Assembly (NCBI GenBank): GCA_027491155.1
Contig: JAIXWR010000020.1
Coordinates: 62,001-126,000 of the forward strand
Source of the DNA: Verrucomicrobiaceae bacterium
GTDB taxonomy: Bacteria; Verrucomicrobiota; Verrucomicrobiia; Verrucomicrobiales; Akkermansiaceae
Direction of reading: 5' to 3'
Length of the DNA stretch: 64,000 bases
In this document: positions 26,314 to 34,698 of the stretch, piece after piece
How positions within the stretch are numbered: position 1 is the stretch's first letter
Layout of the letters: the number at the start of each line of letters is the position of its first letter
Notes under the pieces: model-generated
Databases searched by the model: none
Told to the model about the DNA's origin: nothing
The model's input: the letters and a program-made list of their open reading frames with translations, nothing else
Made by a program: the position numbers and the translations under genes

Positions 26314-26787
26314 TTACTTCTTGTGCGAGGCGGCGGTCTTCTCGAGGTCGGCGCGAAGCACCGGTGCCTTGATGTCTTTGAACATCTCGCGGAACTTCTT
26401 GGCGTCCTCCGGGGTCACGACGTCGGCCTTGTTGCCGAAGGAATTGCGGACGTAGGTCATCACGCCGGCCAGTTTCTCGTCGTCGAGCGTGGCTTCCAGC
26501 GGGGCCATGATGCCGAGGACCGCGGTGTTGGCCGGGTCCTTCTGGATGCCTTTCAGCACGGAAAGGGCGAACACGGCCGGGTCGCCCGTGGCGATTTTCG
26601 AACCCGCGAGCGTGGGGGCCATTTTCTTGTCGGGGCCGACCGCGACGCCCTGGCCGTCGGGACCGTGGCAAGCCATGCAGGTGGCAAAGCTGGCCTTGCC
26701 GATTTCAATGAGCTTCGCCTTCTGGGCCTCGTCGGCCGAGGCGCTGAAAATCGAGGCGGCGAGGATGGGAAGAAGGAAGTGCTTCAT
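26314..26787 (-). CDS. Periplasmic c-type cytochrome, class I
   Basis: 157 residues with a signal peptide ending SADE-like (about 18). One haem motif CMACH at 37-41 and a likely axial Met in GIMAPLEATLDD near 94. The C-terminal about 40 residues (FREMFKDIKAPVLRADLEKTAASHKK) are a charged helical extension beyond the usual domain. It forms a two-gene unit with the azurin gene 4 bp downstream, so the two probably exchange electrons. The terminal oxidase or reductase they serve is not in the window. Confidence 0.9.
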   Translation of the reverse strand: MKHFLLPILAASIFSASADEAQKAKLIEIGKASFATCMACHGPDGQGVAVGPDKKMAPTLAGSKIATGDPAVFALSVLKGIQKDPANTAVLGIMAPLEATLDDEKLAGVMTYVRNSFGNKADVVTPEDAKKFREMFKDIKAPVLRADLEKTAASHKK

Positions 26788-26963
26788 GGGGTATGATTCG
26801 GAATGCGCCCTACCATGGGCGAAGGATCCGACTTTCGCAACCGTCCCGGCGCGTCATTTCGCGAAAACTTCGCACGAATCTCCGGCCGCTGACCGGTTTT
26901 CCGCTCGCCAAGAATGCCCGCGAAACCTAGCTTGAATCAGTTTTAAAAAATTCCCTGCCGCAT

Positions 26964-26980
26964 TTGGCACGGGCATTGCT
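26964..26980 (+). promoter_or_regulatory. Sigma-54 promoter of glnB
   Basis: TTGGCACGGGCATTGCT: the -24 GG (26966-26967) and -12 GC (26978-26979) are exactly 10 bp apart within an almost perfect TTGGCACG-N4-TTGCT consensus. It is 29 bp before the glnB ATG. It implies control by RpoN and an NtrC-like activator under nitrogen limitation. I saw no clear NtrC site in the 190 bp upstream. Confidence 0.9.
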
Positions 26981-26993
26981 CAAGGGTCTCTGA

Positions 26994-27356
<363 letters not shown>

Positions 27357-27375
27357 GTTTTCTTTCCCCCTCACC

Positions 27376-27410
27376 GCCCGGCTTCCTTCCAGGGGGCCGG
27401 GCATTTTTTT
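27376..27410 (+). terminator. Rho-independent terminator of glnB
   Basis: GCCCGGC/GCCGGGC stem (27376-27382, 27396-27402) with a 13-nt loop, followed by ATTTTTTTG. It lies 20 bp beyond the glnB stop and just before the convergent secretion gene. Confidence 0.93.
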
Positions 27411-27411
27411 G

Positions 27412-28401
27412 CTATTCGGTGATCGATTCGATCATGTCGAAGTAGCCGCTGTAGATCCGGATGATGGTCGCGGCGACGAACAGCAGGACGAGGAAATAGA
27501 CCGCCTTCGAGACGATGTTCGAAGCCGATTTGACGCCGCGGACCGCTTCCTCGTGGTAAAGGTTCGACCAACGCGCCAGGTCCTTGTCGAGGCCGCCGGC
27601 TTCCTCCGCGGTGGCATAGGAACGGGCGAAGGCGGCCGGGAAAGCGCCGGAGTCGATGAACTTCGGCCCGAGCGCGCTCCCTTCCTTGAGGGCGGCCTGC
27701 AGGACTTCGCCCGCCTCGCGGATCACGCCGCTGTGGGAGGCGGTGCAGGCGGTTTCCACCGTCTCCTGCATCGAAAGCCCGGCCAGCAGGCAGGTGTGGT
27801 AGACCTTGGTGAAACGGGCCATCGCCATCGCGCGGCGGGCCTTGCCGATCACCGGGATCCCGCGGATCAGGCGGTCGATCGCCGCGCTTCCCGGTGCCGA
27901 TTTCAACAGGGCCCGGACCGCCAGCCAGCCGGCGAACACGACCCCATAGACCAAGCCCAGGCTCATCACGAAGCCCGCGAGGATCTCGCCCAAGCCGCTC
28001 TGGCTCATCAGGCCCGGAGCCAGCACCGCGACGAACAGCCCGAGGTGGAGCAGCAGGACCGGATAGACCATCGCCTGCCGGACATCGCGCCGTGCCGTGG
28101 CGATCATCCCGAAGTAATCCGCCAGTTGCTGGAAGGCCTGGGCGAGCCGGCCGCCGCGCTCGCCCGCGCCGATGATGCTGCGCTCCAGTTCGCCCACCGC
28201 CGCATGGCCGCTGCCGAAGGATTCCGTGATCGATTTCCCGGCCTCCAGACCCGCCTCCATTTCCCGGAGCAAGCCGGCCTGGAACGACGGGGGCCGGGTG
28301 TCGAGCATCGCGCGGGCCGCATCCCGGATCCCGAAACCGGCCTCCAGCATCTTCGCGATCTCGGTGTAGAAGAGGTGCTTCTGGGCGGGGGTGAAGGCCA
28401 T
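27412..28401 (-). CDS. Type II secretion system F family protein
   Basis: 329 residues. Two GspF/PilC domains, each a soluble helical bundle followed by hydrophobic helices: about 1-130 (LFYTEIAKMLEAGFGIRDAARAM, ELERSIIGAGERGGRLAQAFQQLADYF) and 170-300 (ARFTKVYHTCLLAGLSMQETVETA, SYATAEEAGGLDKDLARWSNLYHEEAVRG). A terminal membrane segment is VYFLVLLFVAATIIRIYSGYF. Such proteins form the inner-membrane platform for type II secretion or type IV pili. No other secretion or pilus gene is nearby, so it may be a dispersed component of a system encoded elsewhere. Confidence 0.88.
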   Translation of the reverse strand: MAFTPAQKHLFYTEIAKMLEAGFGIRDAARAMLDTRPPSFQAGLLREMEAGLEAGKSITESFGSGHAAVGELERSIIGAGERGGRLAQAFQQLADYFGMIATARRDVRQAMVYPVLLLHLGLFVAVLAPGLMSQSGLGEILAGFVMSLGLVYGVVFAGWLAVRALLKSAPGSAAIDRLIRGIPVIGKARRAMAMARFTKVYHTCLLAGLSMQETVETACTASHSGVIREAGEVLQAALKEGSALGPKFIDSGAFPAAFARSYATAEEAGGLDKDLARWSNLYHEEAVRGVKSASNIVSKAVYFLVLLFVAATIIRIYSGYFDMIESITE

Positions 28402-28470
28402 GGCTTGCCTGTTAGGATGGCAGCCCGCGGAAGGAAGGAAAGGTGATTTCCGGACGCCGGCCTGCGGGGA

Positions 28471-30363
28471 TCATTCCGCCGCCCCCGCCGTCCGGATCGC
28501 CGGGCGGACCGGCGGCTTCATGCCCGCCCCTAGGAAGAACGAGGGATGCGGCGGCTTGTTGTAGGAAACATTCTGCCACGCGACCGAAAGCCGGTACTGG
28601 GGATCGTGCATCAGCGTGGTGAGCCGGTGCGCGGTCGGGATGGTGGTGGTGTAAAGCCGCAGCGACCTGCCGCCCGGTCCGGGGACCAGCAGTTCCTCCC
28701 GCCAGTCGCCGATCAGGTCGGCCGCGAGCGACGGCCGGAGCCCGGCGTGGCGGTTGCCGCGCCCGCTGCCGAAGGGCGCTTCGGCGGTGAAAATCGGCTC
28801 TTCCCGTCCCTCGCCGGGATTCCATTTGAAAATCGAGAATCCGCCGTAGATCTCGCGCAGCAGGTCACCGTCCCACCAGATGACCCAGTCCGCGATCCGC
28901 GGCCTCGGACCGATTTCCTTGCCGCGGATTGTCCGCAACCCGCCCGGCCCGCCCCAGACCTCGGCACCGGGATGGCGGGGATCGATGTCCGCCACCACGC
29001 CGTCGCTGATGTCCACGCCCGGGCTGTGGCTCCACAGCAGGCTGCCGGTTTTGGCATCGTGCAAGCCCGCGCCGGGTGTCCGGAAACGCACGGTCTCCCC
29101 CTCGTTCTCGGTCACCAGATACAGCTCCGCGCCGGGACGCTCGGGGTCGAAATCACCGACATGCAGCGCATCGCCATGGCGGCGGCCGGTCGAGTAAAGG
29201 CCCTTGCCGTTGTCGTCGACGGTCATCGCCTGATAGACGATCTCGTCCTTGCCGTCGCCATCCACATCCGCGACCGACAGCGCGTGGCCGCCCATCCCGG
29301 AGTAGGGCGATGCCTTGTCATAGGGCGCCTTGCCGATCCCCGAGTCGAAGACCCAGCGCGAGGACAACTCGCCACCGCGCCAGTCCCACGCCGCCAGCAC
29401 GATCCGGCCGTAGACGCCGCGAGACATCACGACGCTGGGGTGTTTCCCGTCGAGATAGGCCACGCAGGCCAGGAAGCGGTCGCAGCGGTTGCCGTAGCTG
29501 TCGTTGCCGCCGTTGCCGCCGATCCCGCCCCAGCCGTCGACCGGATCGCGTCCGGGAATGAAATCCACCGTCTTGAGCGCCGCGCCGGTCCTGCCGTCGA
29601 AGATCGTGAAGTATTCGGGGCCTTCGAGAATGCGGCCGAACCGCTGGCTTCCCTCGTCCTTGTTGCGCCAGTCCTTGTCCTTGTCGCCGATGATCTTGCC
29701 TCGGCCGTCCTTCGTCCCGTCGGCGGTCTTGCAGGCGATCTCCGCCCGGCCGTCGCCGTCCAGATCATACACCATGAACTGCGTGTAGTGCTCGCCCTCG
29801 CGGATGTTGATGCCCAGGTCGATGCGCCACAGGTGGGTGCCGTCGAGCTTATAGGCATCGAGCACCGGCGTGCCGGTGATGCCGCTGAACGAATTGTCGC
29901 GGCCGCCGGAGACCTGGTGGAGCACGATCTCGTATTCCCCGTCTCCGTCGAGATCACCGGCCGAGGCATCGCCCGGACGGTAGCCTTCGATCGGCCGGAC
30001 CGGGATCTCGATGAAGTCCGAAGCCAGCACCTTGGCCCGCTTGCCCGGCGGCCCCTCTTTCCCGCCGACCACCGGACGGATGAAATAAGCATCGACCTCG
30101 CCCGGCAACTCGTCGACCCGGCAGGTCGCTCCCTCGAGGGGTTCACGGTTCACCCGCTGGACCTCGCCGCCGGCCACGCGGTAAAGATGGAAGGCGGTTC
30201 CTTCCGGGTCGGTGGCCAGCAGCCGCCAGGAGGTGAAAACCTTTCCGTCGGCCTGGCGGACCGCCACCAGACCGCGGTCGAGCGACTCCATCTCCCGCTC
30301 TCCCTTCGCGGGCATCGCAAGCAGCCCGGCGGTGAGGAAAGCGTTCAAGATGAGGTTTCGCAT
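28471..30363 (-). CDS. Rhamnogalacturonan lyase family PL11
   Basis: 630 residues with a signal peptide (about 1-21). The eight-bladed propeller of PL11 is visible: DRGLVAVRQADGKVFTSWRLLATDPEGTAFHLYR, calcium-type loops SAGDLDGDGEYEIVLHQ, YDLDGDGRAEIACKTADGT, SVADVDGDGKDEIVYQ, and the C-terminal LRLYTTTIPTAHRLTTLMHD and AWQNVSYNKPPHPSFFLG. It cleaves the rhamnogalacturonan I backbone of pectin by beta-elimination, outside the cytoplasm. The start is the ATG before RNLILNAFL; the upstream 23 in-frame codons contain no signal. It is an isolated gene divergent from a glycosyltransferase operon. Confidence 0.93.
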   Translation of the reverse strand: MRNLILNAFLTAGLLAMPAKGEREMESLDRGLVAVRQADGKVFTSWRLLATDPEGTAFHLYRVAGGEVQRVNREPLEGATCRVDELPGEVDAYFIRPVVGGKEGPPGKRAKVLASDFIEIPVRPIEGYRPGDASAGDLDGDGEYEIVLHQVSGGRDNSFSGITGTPVLDAYKLDGTHLWRIDLGINIREGEHYTQFMVYDLDGDGRAEIACKTADGTKDGRGKIIGDKDKDWRNKDEGSQRFGRILEGPEYFTIFDGRTGAALKTVDFIPGRDPVDGWGGIGGNGGNDSYGNRCDRFLACVAYLDGKHPSVVMSRGVYGRIVLAAWDWRGGELSSRWVFDSGIGKAPYDKASPYSGMGGHALSVADVDGDGKDEIVYQAMTVDDNGKGLYSTGRRHGDALHVGDFDPERPGAELYLVTENEGETVRFRTPGAGLHDAKTGSLLWSHSPGVDISDGVVADIDPRHPGAEVWGGPGGLRTIRGKEIGPRPRIADWVIWWDGDLLREIYGGFSIFKWNPGEGREEPIFTAEAPFGSGRGNRHAGLRPSLAADLIGDWREELLVPGPGGRSLRLYTTTIPTAHRLTTLMHDPQYRLSVAWQNVSYNKPPHPSFFLGAGMKPPVRPAIRTAGAAE

Positions 30364-30558
30364 GACGTATGGGAGAATGGTAGCACCGCGGCAGCCGATA
30401 TGAATGCCTACCCCTTCGGGGGATGGATGCACATCAACATGGTAAAAGATTCGACAACTTGTGCCGCCATCCCTTCATCTCTGCCCGTGAATCGGAAGCG
30501 CCGCTTCCCCCCGGAGTCCCGCAGGCATGGCGCCTGAAGGCCTGAACCTCCCGATCCG

Positions 30559-31746
30559 ATGGCCACCCCCCGACCACCTGGAATCCTGATCGCCCATCCC
30601 TGGATGGGCCGCGGCGGCTCGGAGGCGACCGCGATGTGGGCGCTGGACGCCTTGCAGGACCTCGCCGAAGTCACCTTCACCACCTCCTCGCCGGTCGATT
30701 GGAGAGACCTCAACGACGTCTACGGCACGCGGGTCGATCCCGCGAAGATCACCCTGCTGCCCGCCCCGCGGCTTCCCGGGGTGGAATCCGGAACCACCCT
30801 CGCCTTCTGGCAGCGCGCCCGCTTCGAGCGCTTTTGCCGCTCGCTCGGCGACCGCTTCGACGCCTGCATCAGCGCCTACAATCCGATCCGCTTCGGACGC
30901 CCGGGCATCCACCTGATCGGCGATTTCAGCTTCAACGAGGAATGCCGCCTCGCACTCTACCCGCACGCGGCCGACCTGGGCCGCCACCGACCCTCGATGC
31001 TGCGCCAATGCTACCTCGCGATCGGCGAAGCGATCGCAGGCCGCGGCGACACGCCGGACTTCGGACCCGACGACCTCGTCGTGGCCAACTCCAACTGGTC
31101 CGCGCAAGTGCTCCAGCGCTTCTTCCAGCGGCGCGGGGCACCGGTGCTCCATCCGCCGGTCCTGTCGAAAACCCGTCATGCCCCGCAGCCGCGCGACCCC
31201 CTCGGTTTCGTCTGCCTCGGCCGGGTGGTGCCGGACAAGGAGATCGGGGTGATCATCGGCATCCTCGACCGCGTCCGCGCCGCCGGCCATGCGGTGACGC
31301 TCGACCTGTTGGGACATTTCGGCAACTGCCCCCATGCCCGCGAGATCCGCCGCCTCGCCGACCAGCGCCGCGAGTGGATCCGCACGCCCGGCTTCCTGGG
31401 GCCCCGGGAAAAGGCGGAGCGGTTCGCGTCCCGCAGCTTCGGGATTCACGCCTGCCGCGTCGAGGCCTTCGGCATCGCCGTCGCGGAAATGGCCGCCGCC
31501 GGCCTCGTGCCCTTCGTCCCCGCGGAAGGCGGCTCGCGGGAGATCGTCCCGGTGGCCGGTTTGGTCTATCAGGATCCCGATGATGCGGTCCGCAAGATCA
31601 TCGCCCGAATCGAAGACCCCGCGGGCACGGAGGCCCTCCGCGATGTCGCCCGCGACCATGCCGCCCGCTTCAGCCCGGAAAACTTCGCCCGCAACCTGGT
31701 CGCCCTCGTGCAGGATTTCCTCGGCCGGCCGCTGACCCCGCCCTGA
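30559..31746 (+). CDS. Family 4-type glycosyltransferase
   Basis: 395 residues, GT-B fold. The N-terminal Rossmann half starts ILIAHPWMGRGGSEATAMWAL, a glycine-rich acceptor-site loop. The C-terminal half has FVCLGRVVPDKEIGVIIGIL, LLGHFGNCP and the nucleotide-sugar motif SFGIHACRVEAFGIAVAEMAAAGLVPFVPAEGGSREIV, the E-x7-E of GT4 enzymes. Sugar donor and acceptor are unknown. It leads a co-directional trio with a PIG-L deacetylase (10 bp) and a conserved protein (19 bp), suggesting a common glycoconjugate step. Confidence 0.88.
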   Translation: MATPRPPGILIAHPWMGRGGSEATAMWALDALQDLAEVTFTTSSPVDWRDLNDVYGTRVDPAKITLLPAPRLPGVESGTTLAFWQRARFERFCRSLGDRFDACISAYNPIRFGRPGIHLIGDFSFNEECRLALYPHAADLGRHRPSMLRQCYLAIGEAIAGRGDTPDFGPDDLVVANSNWSAQVLQRFFQRRGAPVLHPPVLSKTRHAPQPRDPLGFVCLGRVVPDKEIGVIIGILDRVRAAGHAVTLDLLGHFGNCPHAREIRRLADQRREWIRTPGFLGPREKAERFASRSFGIHACRVEAFGIAVAEMAAAGLVPFVPAEGGSREIVPVAGLVYQDPDDAVRKIIARIEDPAGTEALRDVARDHAARFSPENFARNLVALVQDFLGRPLTPP

Positions 31747-31756
31747 ACCGACCGCC

Positions 31757-32554
31757 ATGTGGAGCAAGCTTTCCCAACGCCTCACCGACCCGCTCTTCTA
31801 CCGCAAGCGCGGCCTCCAGCTCCTGCGCAAGATCCGCCCGCCGCGCGCGCCGCGGCCGGTCGCGCTGGAGCACTTGTTAGAAAAACCCGGGCCGGTGCTG
31901 GTCGCCATCGCCCACCCCGATGACGAGCTGTTCGCCTCCGGCCTGCTCTGCGAACTGACCGCGCGCGGCCGGGAATTCCACCTCGCCTGCCTGACCCGCG
32001 GCGAAGGCGGGATCACCGGCGGCGTTACCCGCGAGGAACTCGGGCGCCGGCGCGAGGCCGAACTCCGCGCTTCCGCCGCCGCGCTGGGAGCCGCGTCCGT
32101 GGAGTTCCTCGGCCACATCGATCCCCTCGGCAAGGCCCACCGCACCTTCGCGCCGGACGTTTCTGCGAGCGACCTCGCCGCGCAACTCGCCGGCCTGTTA
32201 GAACAACTCCGGCCCTCCCTGATCGTCACCCACGGCAGCGGCGGCGAGTATTGGCACCCGGCCCACCTACTGGTTCACCACGCCGTCTTCCAAGCCTCCG
32301 GAAACGCCCGCGACATCCTGACGATCCACGCCTGGCAGGAAAACCACGCCCTGCCCGGCCTGCTGAACCGCGACGATCCCGCCGACCTCGTGATCGACGC
32401 CACGTCCCACCGCGACCAACGCCTCGCCGCCTTCCGCGCCCACGCCTCCCAGCACGACTACTTCGCCGGCCACGGCGGCGGCTCGCTCGAAGGCTTCATC
32501 GACCTCACCGCCCGCGAGGCCTATCGCCATTACCCGGCGGCCATCGTGGCGTGA
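31757..32554 (+). CDS. PIG-L (LmbE-like) deacetylase
   Basis: 265 residues. The Zn-binding AHPDDE motif is at about 52-57 (VAIAHPDDELFASGLL), followed by RRREAELRASAAALGA and the second His in EYWHPAHLLVHHAVF. The family removes N-acetyl groups from sugars such as N-acetylglucosaminyl compounds. A basic N-terminal 30 residues (FYRKRGLQLLRKIRPPRAPRP) precede the domain. It is the second gene of the glycosyltransferase operon, so it probably de-acetylates the sugar added by its neighbour. Confidence 0.9.
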   Translation: MWSKLSQRLTDPLFYRKRGLQLLRKIRPPRAPRPVALEHLLEKPGPVLVAIAHPDDELFASGLLCELTARGREFHLACLTRGEGGITGGVTREELGRRREAELRASAAALGAASVEFLGHIDPLGKAHRTFAPDVSASDLAAQLAGLLEQLRPSLIVTHGSGGEYWHPAHLLVHHAVFQASGNARDILTIHAWQENHALPGLLNRDDPADLVIDATSHRDQRLAAFRAHASQHDYFAGHGGGSLEGFIDLTAREAYRHYPAAIVA

Positions 32555-32573
32555 CTCCTGCTCTCCGCCTGCC

Positions 32574-33974
32574 ATGCAGGCCGAAGAACTGGATACCCAC
32601 CACAAGGCGCTCAAGATCAACCTCGATCCACGCTGGTACGGCACGCTGGCCGAAATCGGAGCCGGCCAGGAAGTCGTGCGCTGGTTCTTCCGCGTCGGCG
32701 GCGCGGCCGGCACCGTCGCCAAGAGCATCTCTGCCTACGACATGACCGTCAGCGACGCGATCTACGGCAGCGGCGACCGCTACGTCTCGCGCACCCGCCT
32801 GCAGGCGATGCTCGACCGCGAGTTCAAGCTCAACGTCGACCGTCTCGAGGAACGGCGCGGCGACACCACCGCCTTCTTCGCCTTCGCCGACACCGTGGTC
32901 GCGCGCAGCTTCAAGGGCGGCAACGAATGCCACGGCTGGATGGGCGTGAAATTCCAGTCCCGACCGCGCGACGAGCCGTCGCAGATCCTCATCCACGTCC
33001 GCATGCTCGACGCCGAGGCCTCGCTCCAGCAGGAAGCCCTCGGCGTGGTCGGCGTGAACCTGCTCTACGGCGCCTTCTTCCTCCACCACGAGCCCGAGCT
33101 GCTGGTCGAAAGCCTGCTCGACAAGCTGACCACCGGCCGCATCGAGATCGACGTGATCGAGTTCCGCGGCATCGAGTTCCGCTCCGTCGACAACCGCCTG
33201 ATCAGCCTCAAGCTCGTCCAGCTCGGCCTCAGCGGCGCGGCGATGTTCGACCCCGGCGGCCAAGTACTACAACCCTCGGAGGTCCTTTACAAAAAGGCCG
33301 TTCTGGTCGAGCGCGGCAGCTTCCGCCCGCCGACCCACGTCAACCTCGACATGCTCCAGTGCGCGCTGGAGAAATTCACCGCCGACCCCGACGTCGCCGG
33401 CAAGGAGGTGCTCCCCGTCTTCGAACTCACCATGCGCAACCTGCTGGCCGGCGGCGACGACGTGGACCGCCGCGACTTCCTCGCCCGCGCCGACCTGCTC
33501 GCCGCCTGCGGGAAGACGGTGATGATTTCCGACTACTTCGAATACTACCGCCTCGCCGCCTACCTCTCCTGGCGGACGAAAGAGCGCATCGGCATCGTCA
33601 TGGGCGCGCCCAGCCTGACCGAGCTGTTCGAGGAAAAATACTACACCCAGCTCCCCGGCGGCATCCTCGAAAGCTTCGGCCGCCTCTTCAAAAACAACCT
33701 CAAGCTCTACGTCTATCCGCTCAAGAATGCGGCGACCGGCGAGCTGACCACCGTCGACAACCTGCAAGTCGCGCCCGAACTCAAGAAGCTCTACGGCTAC
33801 CTCGCCGACCGCGGCAGCTTCGTCGCGCTCGACAACTTCAACCCGGACTACCTCAGCATCTTCTCGCGCGAGGTCCTCAAGAAGATCGCCGCCGGCGACG
33901 AAAGCTGGACCGACATGGTACCGCCCCAGGTCGCCGACCTCATCCGCCAGCGCCGCTTCTTCGGCTGCCGGTGA
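32574..33974 (+). CDS. Conserved cytoplasmic protein, function unknown
   Basis: 466 residues without signal peptide or membrane helices. It begins with DTHHKALKINLDPRWYGTLAEIGAGQEVVRWFFRVGGAAGT and has well-formed blocks CHGWMGVKFQSRP, DPSQ-like ILIHVRMLDAEA and EYYRLAAYLSW. The conserved blocks suggest a widespread soluble family, but I cannot name it. It is the third gene of the glycosyltransferase-deacetylase operon. Whether it belongs functionally with them or is simply co-transcribed is open. Confidence 0.8.
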   Translation: MQAEELDTHHKALKINLDPRWYGTLAEIGAGQEVVRWFFRVGGAAGTVAKSISAYDMTVSDAIYGSGDRYVSRTRLQAMLDREFKLNVDRLEERRGDTTAFFAFADTVVARSFKGGNECHGWMGVKFQSRPRDEPSQILIHVRMLDAEASLQQEALGVVGVNLLYGAFFLHHEPELLVESLLDKLTTGRIEIDVIEFRGIEFRSVDNRLISLKLVQLGLSGAAMFDPGGQVLQPSEVLYKKAVLVERGSFRPPTHVNLDMLQCALEKFTADPDVAGKEVLPVFELTMRNLLAGGDDVDRRDFLARADLLAACGKTVMISDYFEYYRLAAYLSWRTKERIGIVMGAPSLTELFEEKYYTQLPGGILESFGRLFKNNLKLYVYPLKNAATGELTTVDNLQVAPELKKLYGYLADRGSFVALDNFNPDYLSIFSREVLKKIAAGDESWTDMVPPQVADLIRQRRFFGCR

Positions 33975-34039
33975 GGGTCAAAGACCACAGGGGGTGGAAT
34001 CAAATTGCCAGATGACAGCACCCGCGCTATCATCCAGCA

Positions 34040-34468
34040 ATGCCGCCCCGCATTGTCGTGGATGCCAATGTTTTCATCGCCGCGCTGCTGAGTCCTGCCG
34101 GAATCAACCGGAAGGTGTTGCGGGCATGCTTGGGGGGAAAGGCCTTGCCGCTGATGGGTGCCGCCTTGTTTCACGAGTATGAAGACCTGCTGGGACGCGA
34201 TGACTTGATGGCCACGTGCCCTTTGCCCCCTGCCGAACGAAAGCTTCTTCGCGAATCCTTCCTCTCGGTGGCGGAATGGGTTCGGGTCTACTACCTGTGG
34301 CGACCGAATCTCCCTGACGAGGGGGACAATCATCTCATCGAACTGGCCGTCGCCGGTGCGGCGGAGGTGATCGTGACGCACAATCTTCGCGACCTCGACC
34401 GGGGCCTACTTCATTTCCCGAATCTCCGGATCCTTTCTCCCGAAACCTTTCTATCAACCCTGCCATGA
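34040..34468 (+). CDS. PIN-domain toxin (PIN_3/COG1569 type)
   Basis: 142 residues. The RNase-like PIN fold has an early acidic residue in VVDANVFIAALLSP (Asp8), then FHEYEDLL, PDEGDNHLIELAVAG and VTHNLRDL, providing the Mg-binding acidic cluster. Its stop is overlapped by the start of an RHH antitoxin gene (ATGA). Toxin-first order is unusual but known. Predicted to cleave RNA when unneutralised. Lower-GC, more variable codon use than the adjacent operon suggests transfer. Confidence 0.85.
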   Translation: MPPRIVVDANVFIAALLSPAGINRKVLRACLGGKALPLMGAALFHEYEDLLGRDDLMATCPLPPAERKLLRESFLSVAEWVRVYYLWRPNLPDEGDNHLIELAVAGAAEVIVTHNLRDLDRGLLHFPNLRILSPETFLSTLP

Positions 34469-34698
34469 GCATTCTAACGATCCGTCTGCCCGACGATAAA
34501 CACGCCAGGCTTCGCCAACTGGCCAAGCACCGGGACATCAGCATCAACAAACTGATTGAAGAGTTCGCGACGATCGGCATTGCCGAATTCGACGCGGAAA
34601 CCCGCTTCCGTGCCCTGGCCGCGAACGGCTCCGCGGACGCGGGTCTCGCCTTGCTGGACAAGCTCGACGCGGCCTTCGCCCGGCCGCCGGGGAGCTGA
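34465..34698 (+). CDS. Ribbon-helix-helix antitoxin
   Basis: 77 residues. The N-terminal beta strand SILTIRLPDDKHARLRQLAKHRD and helix INKLIEEFATIGIAEFD form an Arc/CopG-type ribbon-helix-helix, which dimerises and binds DNA. The C-terminal about 30 residues would wrap the PIN toxin. It overlaps the toxin gene by 4 bp. The entire gene, except its first 9 bp, also lies antisense to the 3' end of the CSD-DUF1294 reading frame. Confidence 0.82.
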   Translation: MSILTIRLPDDKHARLRQLAKHRDISINKLIEEFATIGIAEFDAETRFRALAANGSADAGLALLDKLDAAFARPPGS

